DNA of 64,000 nucleotides, taken from Valencia hispanica (lineage: Eukaryota > Chordata > Actinopteri > Cyprinodontiformes > Valenciidae). Both the position numbers and the translations under genes were made by a program. Shown here in pieces: positions 35,092 to 46,196 of the stretch; position 1 is the stretch's first letter; every line of letters starts with the position of its first letter. The stretch is taken from contig OY747700.1 of the NCBI GenBank assembly GCA_963556495.2, positions 8,645,020 through 8,709,019 of the forward strand, written 5' to 3'. The notes below the pieces were generated by a model. It made no database searches, was not told where the DNA came from, and saw nothing but the letters and a program-made list of their open reading frames with translations.

Positions 35092-36623
35092 CAGTTGTGG
35101 CCAAAAGTTTTGAGAATTACATAAATATTGGAAATTGGAAAAGTTGCTGCTTAAGTTTTTATAATAGCAATTTGCATATACTCCAGAATGTTATGAACAG
35201 TGATCAGATGAATTGCATAGTCCTTCTTTGCCATGAAAATTCCACTGCATTTCATTGCTGTCATTAAAAGGACCTGCTGAGATTATTTCAGTAATCGTCT
35301 TAACTCAGGTGAGAATGTTGACGAGCACAAGGCTGGAGATCATTATGTCAGGCTGATTGGGTTAGAATGGCAGACTTGACATGTTAAAAGGAGGGTGATG
35401 CTTGAAATCATTGTTCTTCCATTGTTAACCATGGTGACCTGCAAAGAAATGCGTCCAGCCATCATTGCGTTGCATTAAAATGGCTTCACAGGCAAGGATA
35501 TTGTGGCTACTAAAATTGCACCTAAATCAACAATTTATAGGATTATCAAGAACTTCAAGGAAAGAGGTTCAATTCTTGTTAAGAAGGCTTCAGGGCGTCC
35601 AAGAAAGTCCAGCAAGCGCCAGGATCGTCTCCTAAAGAGGATTCAGCTGCGGGATCGGAGTGCCACCAGTGCAGAGCTTGCTCAGCAATGGCAGCAGGCA
35701 AGTGTGAGCGCATCTGCACGCACAGTGAGGCAAAGACTTTTGGAAGATGGCCTGGTGTCAAGAAGGGCAGCAAAGAAGCCACTGCTCTCCAAAAAAAACA
35801 TCAGGGACAGATTGATCTTCTGCAGAAAGTATGGTGAACGGACTGCTGAGGACTGTGGCAAAGTCATATTCTCCCATGAAGCCTATTTCCGATTGTTTAG
35901 GGCATCTGGAAAAAGGCTTGTCCGGAGAAGAAAAGGTGAGCGCCACCATCAGTCCTGTGTCATGCCAACAGTAAAGCATCCTGAGACCATTCATGTGTGG
36001 GGTTGCTTCTCATCCAAGGGAGTGGGCTCACTTACAATTTTGCCCCAAAACACAGCCATGAATAAAGAATGGTACCAAAACACCCTCCAACAGCAACTTC
36101 TTCGAACAATCCAACAACAGTTTGGTGAAGAACAATGCATTTTCCAGCACGATGGAGCACCGTGCCATAAGGCAAAAGTGATAACTAAGTGGCTCGGGGA
36201 CCAAAAAGTTGAAATCTTGGGTCCATGGCCTGGAAACTCCCCAGATCTTAATCCAATTGAGAACTTGTGGTCAGTCCTCAAGAGGCGGGTGGACAAACAA
36301 AAACCCACTAATTCTGACAAACTCCATAAAGGGATTATGAATGAGTGGGTTGCTATCAGTCAGGATTTGGCCCAGAAGTTGATTGAGAGCATGCCCAGTC
36401 GAATTGCAGAGGTCCTGAAAAAGAAGGGCCAACACTGCAAATACCGACTCTTTGCATAAATCTCATGTAATTGTCAATAAAAGCCTTTGAAACGTATTAT
36501 GTGCTTGTAATTATATTTCAGTACATCACAGAAACAACTGAAACAAAGATCTAAAAGTAGTTTTGCAGCAAACTTTGTGAAAACTAATATTTGTGTCATT
36601 CTCAGAACTTTTGGCCACAACTG
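35092..36623 (+). mobile_element. Tc1-like transposon, DD35E lineage, inactive
   Basis: The 1532-bp element is bounded by TA dinucleotides at 35090-35091 and 36624-36625. The ends are inverted repeats starting CAGTTGTGGCCAAAAGTT and agreeing over roughly 30 bp with few differences. It encodes one damaged transposase. It sits inside another repeat. Confidence 0.9.
35431..36459 (+). pseudogene. Tc1-like transposase with early stop and mutated first Asp
   Basis: Tc1 transposases cut and paste the element through a DDE/D catalytic domain. The natural start is the ATG at 35431, but codon 16 is TAA (35476-35478); a later ATG at 35503 opens 318 residues. Seen in order: helix-turn-helix with STIYRIIKNF, the GRPRKSS linker at about 30-36 of the shorter form, a second DNA-binding part, then the catalytic domain. 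The first catalytic position reads FSHEAYF (residue 125), where the family has FSDE, so the aspartate is replaced by histidine. The second aspartate is in FQHDGAPCH (217) and the glutamate in SPDLNPIENLW (253), 35 residues apart. With the stop and the lost aspartate the protein should be inactive. Confidence 0.9.
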
Positions 36624-37085
36624 TAGATATTATACATCACTCGAAAGCTATGATTCTTGTGATTCCAATGATGAATGCCAGTCAAAGATACAATCATACC
36701 TGGAGACACAGTGAACGCTTTTGTCAAACCACTGAGAAAGCAGGAAATGTGCAACTCAACGTTCGAAGCCTTAATATTATTGACAGAACCGAGCCAGTCA
36801 AACTGTCTTTTTAAGTCCGCAACGGTCCAATTAATGTATTCCAATAAAATAGCTAGTCCACAACAAGTCTTGCATCCACAATCAAACGATCTGCCACTGA
36901 AAACCTTGGTAAATTCCTTGTTTGTGTGTATTTCCCACAAGGTTTTTATCATAACTACCGTTAGCATGCTTATTTTAGCCTAAAAATAACACAGCACCCT
37001 CCTTTTTTGTGATATTTATTGGCAGTTGGCAAACTGGTATGGAGTGTGGACCAAAACGTCACCCAAAGCAGGTTATGGGCCTGCT
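36624..37085 (+). repeat. Unclassified repeat family A, right part
   Basis: It continues from 35022-35091. The blocks gattcttgtgattccaatgatgaatgcca, gaacgcttttgtcaaaccactgag, gttcgaagccttaatattattgacag and tttattggcagttggcaaa recur at 39690-40080 and, inverted, at 52940-53345. No protein motif is seen. Confidence 0.7.
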
Positions 37086-37360
37086 TTCAATGTCTTCACA
37101 ACTTTCTCCCTGACCTGTCTGCTTTGTGTCTTGGTCTTCATGACGGTGTTTGTTCACCAACATTCTCCAACAAACCACTGAGGTCTTCACAGAGCAGCTG
37201 TGTTTATAAGGAGATTAAATTAGACACAGGTGAAGTCAAACGCAATTACTTACCCTGAATTTTATTTAGTAACATCATAGTCAAGTGCCCTAAATAGAAA
37301 TGCATGCCACACTTAAGTTTGTGGTTGTAACCTGACAAAATGGCAAAAGTGAAAGAGGTA
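37086..37360. mobile_element. Tc1-like fossil fragment
   Basis: Blocks gtcttggtcttcatgacggtgtttgttcacc, ggtcttcacagagcagctgtgtttata and aatgcatgccacactt match, as recalled, the untranslated part of a widespread decayed fish Tc1. It probably belongs to the same family as 2241-2349 and 46197-46570. Confidence 0.5.
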
Positions 37361-37439
37361 TAACAGGGGTCATGTTAACTGAATATTTTTCATATTGGAA
37401 TGTTGTTTTTAGATTGGTGACAGAAAAATATGAAGGTCA

Positions 37440-37880
37440 TCCATTAATTTTGACATATTGCAATTCACACCTATGACCACTGAGTACAGGTAAATCAATC
37501 AAAAACGGCTTGTTCAGAGAGTCTTTCCGACTTCTGACCACTTTATTTGGAGGAATCTTCCGTCATTTCAAAACTTGGGCTGAAATGGCTCTTGTAATTC
37601 CAGTCTCCAGTGTGTCAGCAGAGCACGGAGTCAGCCTCGTTCATCTGTCAAAGGCAAAAGTTACAAACCTCATGACAATAACCTCTGCAGCAAACCCACT
37701 TGAAACATCTGATTACGCACAATCAGGTGAGCATTTCAGTTCCATGCATACCAGGAGGAAGTTGTGAGACTGCGTTCAGGCCACAGTAGATGAGCTATTC
37801 ATATTTTGAGTGCAATCGTTCATTTAGCTCAATATGTTGCCACTGCAATAAACAGATGTTCAGCTGCTGGACATTAACGA
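37440..37880 (+). pseudogene. hAT transposase C-terminal remnant
   Basis: The frame 37510-37767 contains LVIPVSSVSAEHGVSLVHLSKAK and NLMTIT, then a HF run. It resembles the C-terminal dimerisation region of BED-type hAT transposases, where a conserved PVSSVSAERGFS stretch is followed by an arginine- and lysine-rich helix and LxxLMxI. The expected arginine reads H here. Only this segment remains, with no finger or catalytic residues. Related decayed copies lie at 9914-10560 and 44330-44790. Confidence 0.6.
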
Positions 37881-38959
37881 AGGTGGGAGATTTGTGTTCT
37901 AGACATTAGCTTTCAGTCGAATTACCTGAACCTTCTGTTAGGCTCCAGGCATCCCAGAAGCAGTCAAAATTAATGACACGGTTTCAAAAACTCACAACTG
38001 CGGTCTTGGAGGTGTACTACTGTTTACCTGGTTAATAAATTATGGCTGTTAATATTAGCGTGTCCTTTAGTATTAAAAGAGAAATTAAAACTATATGCCC
38101 TTAAAGATATACACCTGTATAGAGGCAATGGAAATGATTGAAGGTAGCTGGTATTGACTGGACATCTGCTGCCCTGGCATGTTTCCTGTGCTTTATGCCA
38201 TCAGCTATGAATCAGTGGCTAGTGGGTTTCTGTGGATCAGTGCTTAAATTCTTTATGCTGGTGTTTTTCAGCTCAACACCATATTGATTGTTGAACAAGG
38301 AGAACCAACAGGGAAATCAAAGATCATGTTATGCTTCTACATATATCAGCTAGCTGATGTAATAAGCCCTGGAGGAGCATGATGAATTGGATTGAGTAAG
38401 AACCACATTGTGACAGAATATATTGATTTCTCTATGACTGAGCACATTTTGGTGTCCGTGGATGGCAGATGGTACTCATGGACCTTGGGACCAATGGATA
38501 ACTCTGTCCAACTTCTGCAGTGGTCATCCATCATCATAAACACAGAGGAATCATCACATTGTCATCATTCTGTAGCAGTTTTAGAGATCTGATAAAGTGC
38601 TGGTGAAATTTGTGACTACTCTTAATAACACCAGTGTTGGTTTGGTAAAACCTATCAGGGACAGGACAAATTCTTGTGCAGGTGGTGTTGGAGGATATAT
38701 TATCGTCCTGTTTTCCTCTAAAAATCAAATGCAGATGATCATAAATGTAAATAAAAAGACTTGAGTTCCACATGAAAAGGACTTACTGTATAATAACGTC
38801 TGTTGGGATCTTGATCATCTAATTTGCCTGTTAGAGATGCGGGAACTCGTGGTGTTATGACTCACAAGTTTTTACACTCCAATTTCATGTTATTTATGTA
38901 AGGATGTTCAGAGAAAAAGTTATATATTTTTTTCTATCTGTTTTCAGAGCATATATCAA

Positions 38960-39270
38960 TTATCCATCCATCTATTATCTGTACCCCTCCATCCTATGCA
39001 GGGGTTGCAGGGGGCTGGTGCCTATCTCCAGCACAGGGCGAGAGGCGGGGTACACCATGGACAGGTCACCAGTCCATCGCAGGGCAACACAGACACACAG
39101 GACAAACAACCATGCACACACCCATTGATACCTAAAGGCAATTTAGAGTGACGAATTAACCTAACAGTCATGTTTTTGGACTGTGGGAGGAAGCTGGAGT
39201 ACCCAGGATTCAAACCTAGGCCTTTTTGCTGCAAGACAACAATGCTACCAACTGCGCCACTATGGAGCAA
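38960..39270. repeat. Common fish interspersed repeat
   Basis: It starts with a ccatccatctatt run and contains gggggctggtgcctatctccagc, ccatcgcagggcaacacag, tgtttttggactgtgggaggaagc and gctaccaactgcgccac, in the order known for a very abundant teleost repeat. Its class is uncertain; it is SINE-sized and non-coding. Confidence 0.65.
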
Positions 39271-39524
39271 TCAATCATACTGTACACACAAAATAACTAT
39301 ACATTTTCATTTAAGTATGACATTTCACAGCTATGAAAGAATAAAGAAAATGTCTTTTAGTCAGTCACTTTCGCAGACAACCTAAGATTTAGAAAGACTG
39401 AAGATGAAGTTATGAAAAGAAACGGGTAATTCAAATAATGCAGGAAGACTAAAATATTGTGGAGGAGCCAAGTAAACAGTTTTTTTATTGAACCCTTCAC
39501 GTTTTATATACGTTGTTATATACG

Positions 39525-39585
39525 TTACATACTTCCAGGTCAAATCTGCCTTTTTTAGCAATACCCTTTCTATGAACATATATAT

Positions 39586-39669
<84 letters not shown>

Positions 39670-40320
39670 TTATTTTTTCTCCAAAAGCTTAGATTCTTGA
39701 TATTCCAATGATGTATGCCATTCAAGGATGCAATCAAACTGTACACACAGTAAACACTTTTGTCAAACCACTCGAAAGGAAAAATAATGTGCAACTTACC
39801 ATTCGAAGCCTTAATATCATTGACAGAAACAAGACATCTTGAAGAAAAACTGTCTTTTTTCGCCAAAAAGGGTCCAATAAATGTCCTTCAGTAAAATAGC
39901 TAGTCCACAAGTCTTGTGTTCAAAATCCAACATAATCTCCACTCAAAATCTTGATAATTCCCTTCCTTGTATGTATTTCTCACACAGTTTTCACAACTAC
40001 CGTTAGCATGCTCATATTAACCTAAATATATTACAGCAGCGCCCATCTTCTTCTTCTTTGTGATGTTTATTGGCAGTTGGCAAAGAATAAATTGGTGCAT
40101 TAGTGCCACCGACTGGTATGGAATGAGGACCAGAATGTCCCTCAAGGTTGCACTTGATGTATTAGCATGGTTCCTGCTTGTGCTAGCTTTGCTCTTGTTT
40201 ATATTAAGCCAAGCTATAATGTCTATTTTGACATACAACCGTATCAAAGTATCTTCTTTACCGCTTTCAAAAGTCCAGATTAACAGCCTACAGCACCCTC
40301 ACAGAATTGTTTAAAAATAT
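39525..40320 (+). repeat. Unclassified repeat family A, copy B
   Basis: The left part (acttccaggtcaaatctgcc) corresponds to 35030 and the right part to 36640-37080. A (TA)n run of about 90 bp (39577-39664) occupies the position where copy A has its Tc1. The right end continues to ttaacagcctacagcaccctcac near 40310. It has no coding motif. Confidence 0.75.
39577..39664. repeat. (TA)n microsatellite
   Basis: About 44 near-perfect TA units lie within repeat copy B. Confidence 0.95.
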
Positions 40321-40324
40321 ATAT

Positions 40325-41130
40325 TTTAAATTAAATTGGGCATATTAAGACATCTACTTGCACAGATGTAACAAGACAAATATAGTGATCTGTGTAGATA
40401 TTAAGAGAAAACTATTAAACAAAATTGGGAAAATCAAACATTTACCGGAAAACACATTCTTTGCAGGCTTTAGCACTACTCTGGTTTAGCTGTCTTGTGT
40501 GCCAACTATTTGGATTATTTTATTGTAGATATTGCACCATAAACACAGTGGTACAGTCCATCCTTCGAGATTTTATGTTGACACATCTTTAACTTACATC
40601 ACAACACATCTGGTGTAGCATTTCTTCTTTTGTAACTAATATTTTCTGGTTAGTTTTCTTCTGCTCAAAGTTTATTGAGACCCTGAGCAGAAATGACTCA
40701 AGAGGCTGAGTCATTAAATTTGAATCGAAAGCTGGCATTTCAAAAAGCTGAATTATAATTAGCTTAGGAGAAACAATGACACTTTCTGTTTTAATGGAGA
40801 GAGGGAGAAAGTCCTAGAATACCCTCTGCTGCTCTCATATCCATAAATTTTGGATGTCTATTGGTGCAGAGAGGAGTCATGCATATTTCATGCGTGCCAC
40901 GGCTGAACAGCTGACCAGCTGACACTCGTCCCCACAAACGTCCCAAATCAATAAATCAGCAGGTGTGCTGGGATGCTGTTGGCTGGAGATGTTGATGAGA
41001 AAGCTTAAATTCTTTCTGACAGCATGGATTACTTTCTCCCTCTCTCTACCCACACAGCACTGAGCGCCTGTCTGTGACACATTCATGTGCCTAAGTGCTT
41101 GCGTGTGAAATTAGCCCAGGGACTTTCGCT
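40325..41130. other. Intron, nothing recognised
   Basis: No element or conserved block was recognised upstream of the caln1 donor. Confidence 0.4.
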
Positions 41131-41133
41131 CAC

Positions 41134-41290
41134 CTCCCTCAAACTCCGTCTGACAGTTCCCAGAGTTTTCCTTCAGGCTTTCTTCCTCGTTGATGATGAT
41201 GTTCTCGATGTCCTTCATGGTCAGGTGATCACGGAAAGCGTAGAAGAGGATGTGTTTCAGCTCCTCCAGGGTGATCCTCTGCATGTCAAA
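41134..41290 (-). CDS. caln1: caln1 penultimate coding exon
   Basis: On the - strand a pyrimidine-rich tract with cccctgcag precedes 41290, and GAGGGAG|GTGAGC is the donor at 41133. The 157-bp exon encodes 52 residues in phase 0 and leaves one base of a glycine-valine junction, which joins the last exon at 24887. The peptide reads from FDMQRITLEELKHIL through AFRDHLTMKDIENIIIN to NCQTEFEG, matching the linker after the EF-hands of calneuron 1 very closely. It contains no calcium-binding loop itself; the EF-hand exons lie upstream and were not found to the right within this window. The long intervening intron is typical for this gene. Confidence 0.92.
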
Positions 41291-41904
41291 CTGCAGGGGA
41301 GAGGGGAGTAGAAAAGTTAAAAATAAGAGAAGAGTCTTCTTACATATTTAAAAAAAATTTAAGTACTTTTGCTGGATACCCGGCAGGATGACAAACCAAA
41401 CTACTTACACTCAGGCCATGCAGTTCTTCCACCAGTAATTCAACCAGAAGCATACTTTAATTTGTCATACTATCACCCAAACATGCCCAGTACAAAACAT
41501 TCGGTCTCTTGTCCATAACTCAAATGAGGAGCAGCAGAAGCAAAGAAAAATGTCAAATAGTTTGTTCATCCCACGTTTGTGCACATCTAGAAACTCTACA
41601 AAGGTGTTGAACTGACACTTTTACTTCCATCAGAGCGATGCACAAAGCTAGTGCAATGCTTAAAGTGAGTGTGGAAGACTTATAAACTGAAAATGATTGT
41701 TTTACGGTTACGCAATACACCGGAAAGAGCAGACAAGCACCAAAGAGATTAGATGGTCTCTCAATGCAAAGAGCAACAGAGGAGGAGTATCACTGAGTGC
41801 AGGGTTTTAGCATTTTCTTGGGGTTTTTTGTGGTAAAATGCTTAAAGCCGAGGAAAATCTAAAAAAAAGTGGATTCACCTCGATTTTTTGCGTTATTTAA
41901 GAGG
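41291..41904 (-). other. caln1 intron, nothing recognised
   Basis: This begins the upstream intron. It contains no repeat that I can name. Confidence 0.5.
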
Positions 41905-42155
41905 GGTGTAATATAAATTTGATCAGCATTGAACAAAGAACTCTTTTTCCTGACTTCCTTCATTCCAATTTCTGAAATTAATTAGATTTTATTATGTTCT
42001 ATAACTTGAAAAAGTTTAAAGTATACAACTGACTGGAGATTTGACTAGTAAAAAAAAAAAAAAAACATTATTAAAATAGTACAAGCAGACCTGACCAGAG
42101 TAGAAAACAATATAACCACTTGGAAACAGTCAGTATTATTGTTCATAAATGTTTA
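41905..42155 (+). repeat. Unclassified dispersed repeat, copy 2
   Basis: gatcagcattgaacaaagaactc, ttctgaaattaattagattttatta, aactgactggagatttga and acaatataaccacttggaaacagtcag recur at 47330-47550. It includes a poly(A) run at about 42050-42065. Confidence 0.6.
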
Positions 42156-42239
42156 AATCCTCAGGACTAGATAAAACACTATACAAGTACAGGATATTTA
42201 CCATATTTACCATTTTGCAGCCACAGGACCTAAGCACCT

Positions 42240-42596
42240 TGTAGTCACTGAATGGACGATGAGCTCCTTTATAAAAGCTCAGGTGGTAGGAATTTGTCCC
42301 CGTGATCGGTGGGTTGCCGTTTCGAATGGCAGCTCCATCCGTCTCGGTCGTTGTGTCCTTGGGCAAAACACTTTACCCACCTTGCCTGCTGGTGGTGGTC
42401 AGAGGACCCGGTGGCGCCTGTGTGTATGGCAGCCTCGCTTCTGTTAGTGTGCCCAAGGGCAGCTGTGGCTACAATGTAGTAGTTTGCCACCATCAGCGTG
42501 TGAATGTGGGCGTTAATGGGTGAATGACTGAATGTAGTGTAAAGCGCTTTGTGGTCCTCTGGCTGAAAAAGCACTAAACAAATGGAGGGCATTTAA
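42240..42596 (+). repeat. SINE-like repeat, plus orientation
   Basis: Blocks ccgtctcggtcgttgtgtccttgggc, tttacccaccttgcctgctg, gtgtgaatgtgggcgttaatggg and gtaaagcgctttgtggtcctc form the same family as 34500-34790, in the opposite orientation. Confidence 0.6.
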
Positions 42597-42599
42597 AAA

Positions 42600-42760
42600 G
42601 TGTAAGAAATGGCCAAGTCAAACTCCAGACCATAACCTGATTAAAATCCTGTGGTGGGACCATAAGGCAGCTGTGTAAAATCAAATGTCTACAAACCTCG
42701 ATGAACTGAAGTCGTTTTGTAAAGAAGAGTGGACCAAAATGTACCCAACAACATTGTAAA
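42600..42760 (+). pseudogene. Tc1-like transposase C-terminal fossil
   Basis: The frame reads, with interruptions, WPSQTPDHN...ILWWD and LDELKSFCKEEWTK, corresponding to the SPDLNP...ENLW region and downstream helix of Tc1 transposases. The catalytic glutamate position is degraded. Only about 50 codons survive. Confidence 0.55.
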
Positions 42761-42849
42761 AACATAAATTCAGACAGAAAACAACTTTTGTTTTTTGCAA
42801 AAATGAGTAATAAAATAGTGACTGGTTTGCACAACGTTCTCATAAATCC

Positions 42850-43276
42850 TAGGAATGTGTATTGGCAAGAATCTGGGGATACGATACAATACAATAAAAG
42901 GGGGGAGGGGGGTGATATGATTTGTTGCAATATATTGCGATACTACGAGTAAGGCTATATATTGCGATTTTTCAAACTACTTAACAGTATAAGAACTGCC
43001 ATAGCATTCTAAACACTCCAACCAGTTTCATACTTTAAACACGTCCAGTTTTATCACTAGATATAGTTGATCCACTGGAACGAAGAAGGTGAAAACAGCC
43101 ACCAACTAGCGGTCATACTTTTAATTGTACTAAAAAATCACTGTCATCATTAATGGTTCCATTAAAATAAATAAAAAATTAAATAAAAATCAATACATTG
43201 CTGATGAATATCAATACAATGTCGTGACATAAAATATTGCGCTATATTGGCGTATCGATATTTTCTTACGTCCCTA
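42850..43276. mobile_element. hAT-type MITE with perfect 8-bp duplication
   Basis: The 427-bp unit begins taggaatgt and ends acgtcccta, and is flanked by ATAAATCC on both sides (42842-42849 and 43277-43284). It contains gatacgatacaat and atattgcgat motifs. No coding capacity. Confidence 0.85.
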
Positions 43277-43284
43277 ATAAATCC

Positions 43285-44329
43285 CAAAAGAGACAGGAGT
43301 GTACAGAAGTTTTTTAGCATTTCACATGATCTTTCTGACTTATACTTTCTTTAAGTATATCTGTCACAGTGTAGATTTATTTACCATCATCTTCCTCTGG
43401 CCAAATAAAAAGAGACTGAAATGAAAACCAACCCTAAAAAGATTCATCTAGCTGAAGTAATGCAGCAGCATCTGCCACTTGGTGTTACAGCCAACTCCTC
43501 CGTGAGGGAGACAGGTCGGCGGCCTAATTGTGTTTACCAAACCTTTGCACAACCTCGCTACTGCCTCACGACGACGTCTCTGGCAGGCATCAAGAGACTG
43601 CCAAGAGCTCCGTTTGCCAGGGAGAAGAGGAACAACGCGGAGCATGAGTTTATTCAGCGAGCACTTCAGGGACTGATAAAAACTAATCATTTTATTTTCT
43701 GCTTCCTCAGACTTTCTGAGTCCAAGTTCACTGTCAAGCATGGGATGACCTTTCTAGAGAGTGTGGTGAATTAAAAAAGGACTGCTGAAAAGAATAACAC
43801 ACCTGGACATGAAATGACTCACACAGAAAAGATCTTAGGACACCCACAGCTGCATGACCTTCAGATTCATGCTGAAACCTTTGGTTCCTCTTTGTCACGC
43901 ATTCTCCCCTGAAGTTCAGGCTGCAGTACAATCAGAACCCTTGAGCACACCAGCCCCTAATGGAGACTTTGGAAAAGTCGAAAATGTCACAACCTGTTAC
44001 ACGACCTGCTGTGCTGAAAGCTACGGCAAACCCTGGACAGAGAGATGTAAGTGGCTGAGACTGTTGGTTCTTTCCCTTACTTATTGTGGTTGTTTTAGTG
44101 TTTGAGGACTCACTGCCCAGCCTGTTGGACATATTTGTGATGATTCCGCTGATTTAAACTGAAGGCGTTAGAAGCAGTACCGTATGTTGGAACCCAAAGA
44201 CAAGACTGCAAATGGTTTGCTTTACGCAAAAAAAAGAACGTATTAAATCAAACTGAGCAGAGATTTTAAACTTTACACACGGAATTCATGTAAATAAAGT
44301 CGATTAAAAGAGACTCCCATGAGAGCATC
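43285..44329. other. Intron, nothing recognised
   Basis: A 117-codon frame on + (43421-43774) and an overlapping - frame have no recognisable domain or splice support. No element was identified. Confidence 0.4.
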
Positions 44330-44790
44330 TGAGCATCATCTCACACCCACATCCTGTAGTCAATACTTCTTGCTAACCGGGAGCTGACAGCACGTTGAAG
44401 AGTTACGGAGGCTTTGGAGTGAGTCTGTAACCAGCCGCACCGGTCACAGTCGCGCTCCAAAGAGCCTGGTGTCATGCCAACCACCGATACATGCTGCGGG
44501 ATTTACTCCCGCTGAAGCGATAGCTCGCGGTTCAGAGAATGACAACTGTTCATATTTTAAGTGGAACCGTTTAAATTGATTGTTTATAGGCAATGTATTA
44601 CACTGTTCAGCTTGTTTGAATTGAGTATCGATTAATATGAATTTTAAAAAATACTATCGAATATGTTTTTATTTAAAAAACTGACAAGTAAAAATAGATT
44701 ATGACCATATTTTTTTGACCCTGTCAGTCAAAATGACGAACAACAAGAAAGTCCAGCGCGAACTGTGTTCCAGGGTGTATCCCATCTCTC
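44330..44790. mobile_element. hAT-type remnant
   Basis: It shares gctaaccgggagctgacagc, caaagagcctggtgtcatgccaacc, tgctgcgggatttactcccgctgaag and gtcagtcaaaatgac with 9914-10640. The transposase C-terminus visible at 37440 is deleted here. Confidence 0.5.
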
Positions 44791-44804
44791 ACCCAATGAC
44801 CGTT

Positions 44805-45640
44805 GGAGATAGTAAGTAAATATATTTTATTTATGTAGCACATTTTACAGGTCAGAAAACCACACAGTGCTTTATAATAAAAACAAACATTAAAAACACA
44901 GAAGATAAAAAACATGAAAAAAAACAATAAAACAGAATACATATAGAACATGCAGAATTAACAGAATCAAGGATGGAGGCAAAGCATTCCAAAATCTGGA
45001 AGAGATTTATCCCCTCTTGTCTTAAAATGTGTTTGAGGAACCATTAAAAGCCTTTGACTGGAAGATCTCAGACTACGAGAGGAACTGTAGGGGTCTAGAA
45101 GGTCTGGGGCTTGATAACACAGAGCTCTGAAAGTAAATACTTAAATTATAAAATGTATTTTAAAAGATACGGGCTGCCAGTGTAAAGAAATCTCTTTCGT
45201 GTGTTGGTTAAAAGCGTTGGAGAAGGTCAAGATCTTTCTTATTCAAACTAATTAACAGATTATTCAAAATGACGGACAATTAAAACAAGATTAAGTAAAA
45301 GAATGAACAATCACCTCTAATTCTGCTTTTGATTTCAGAGTTCGAAGCAATATTTCAAAGATTATACCTCGGTTTCGGAGGCTTGGTTTAACAGAGGAGG
45401 CAAATACACCAAGGTGTTGCTTAATATCAGCTATTTTATGAGAGGTAATCTGCAAGAAGTTGGCACAGAGCCGGTATTTAATATTATTAAAACAATTTAT
45501 CAATGTAGACAACTTTAAACATTCAGGTGGCTTAAAAAAACAGTAGAGCTGAATATCATCGGCATAGAAATGATGAGACACACCAGGAAACTGACTAATT
45601 ATTTAGCTTATACAGGAGAAATAAAATAGCTCTCGAAACT
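44805..45640 (-). pseudogene. L2-group LINE fragment, minus strand
   Basis: The frame 45291-45581 contains HFYADDIQLYCFF with the YADD catalytic box, then CANFLQI and KIADIKQHLGVF, as in L2/CR1-group reverse transcriptases. The 3-prime end (ttatttatgtagcacattttaca in reverse) is at about 44820. Both ends are truncated. The subfamily differs from the copies at 11880 and 25318. Confidence 0.65.
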
Positions 45641-45689
45641 GAGCCTAGTGGTATCCCACATGGCAGGCTCTGAGAGTCTGACATGATCT

Positions 45690-46194
45690 GGTTGGCAAAA
45701 ACACTAATAGACTTTAAAATACTTTTACTAGTTTATAAATCATTACATGGCTTAGCACCAAAATATGTTGAAGACCTGTTGTCATGGTACCAACCACCAA
45801 GACCACTCAGGTCCTCCAACTCTAGCCTACTAAACATCCCTAGACTCAGAACTAAACATGGAGAAGCAGCTTTCAGTTTCTATGCTCCCCTTATCTGGAA
45901 CAGACTTCCTGACGAGTGCAGAGCTGCTGAAACTCTGAACTGCTTTAAATCGAGACTAAAAACCATCTGTTTAGAATTGCCTTTGAGTAAATGCTTGATG
46001 TCATATGTATGAAATGTGTTCATGCTCTCTTGCTTTTTTAAAAATTATTTTTCTCTTGCTTTATTGTGTATCATGTGTAATGTGTGTTTATTTTATGTGT
46101 TTTTTTAAAATCACCAAATCATGTAAAGCACCTTGAATTACCCTCCTGTTGAAAGTGTGCTGTACAAATAAAATTGCCTTGCCTTGCCTTGCCT
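45690..46194 (+). pseudogene. L2 LINE C-terminal fragment and 3-prime end
   Basis: The frame 45683-46012 encodes DFKILLLVYKSLHGLAPKYV, RPLRSSNSS, RTKHGEAAFSFYAPLIWNRLP and AAETLNCFKSRLKT, the conserved C-terminus of fish L2. It ends with aaagtgtgctgtacaaataaaa and a (TTGCC)n tail. It abuts the - strand L2 fragment at 45640. Confidence 0.8.
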
Positions 46195-46196
46195 AA

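Larger units (their letters stand above)
24888..41133 (-). other. caln1 last intron
   Basis: About 16.2 kb between the two caln1 exons, with the donor at 41132-41133 and acceptor at 24888-24889 on the - strand and phase 1. It is almost entirely composed of the mobile elements listed separately. Stretches without recognised elements include 24890-25317, 30280-31440, 33560-34500, 37885-38955 and 40325-41130. Confidence 0.85.

Noticed and set aside
43421..43774. 117-codon + frame and an overlapping 97-codon - frame in the caln1 intron
   Set aside because: No domain, no splice sites at the edges and no similarity that I recognise; consistent with chance.
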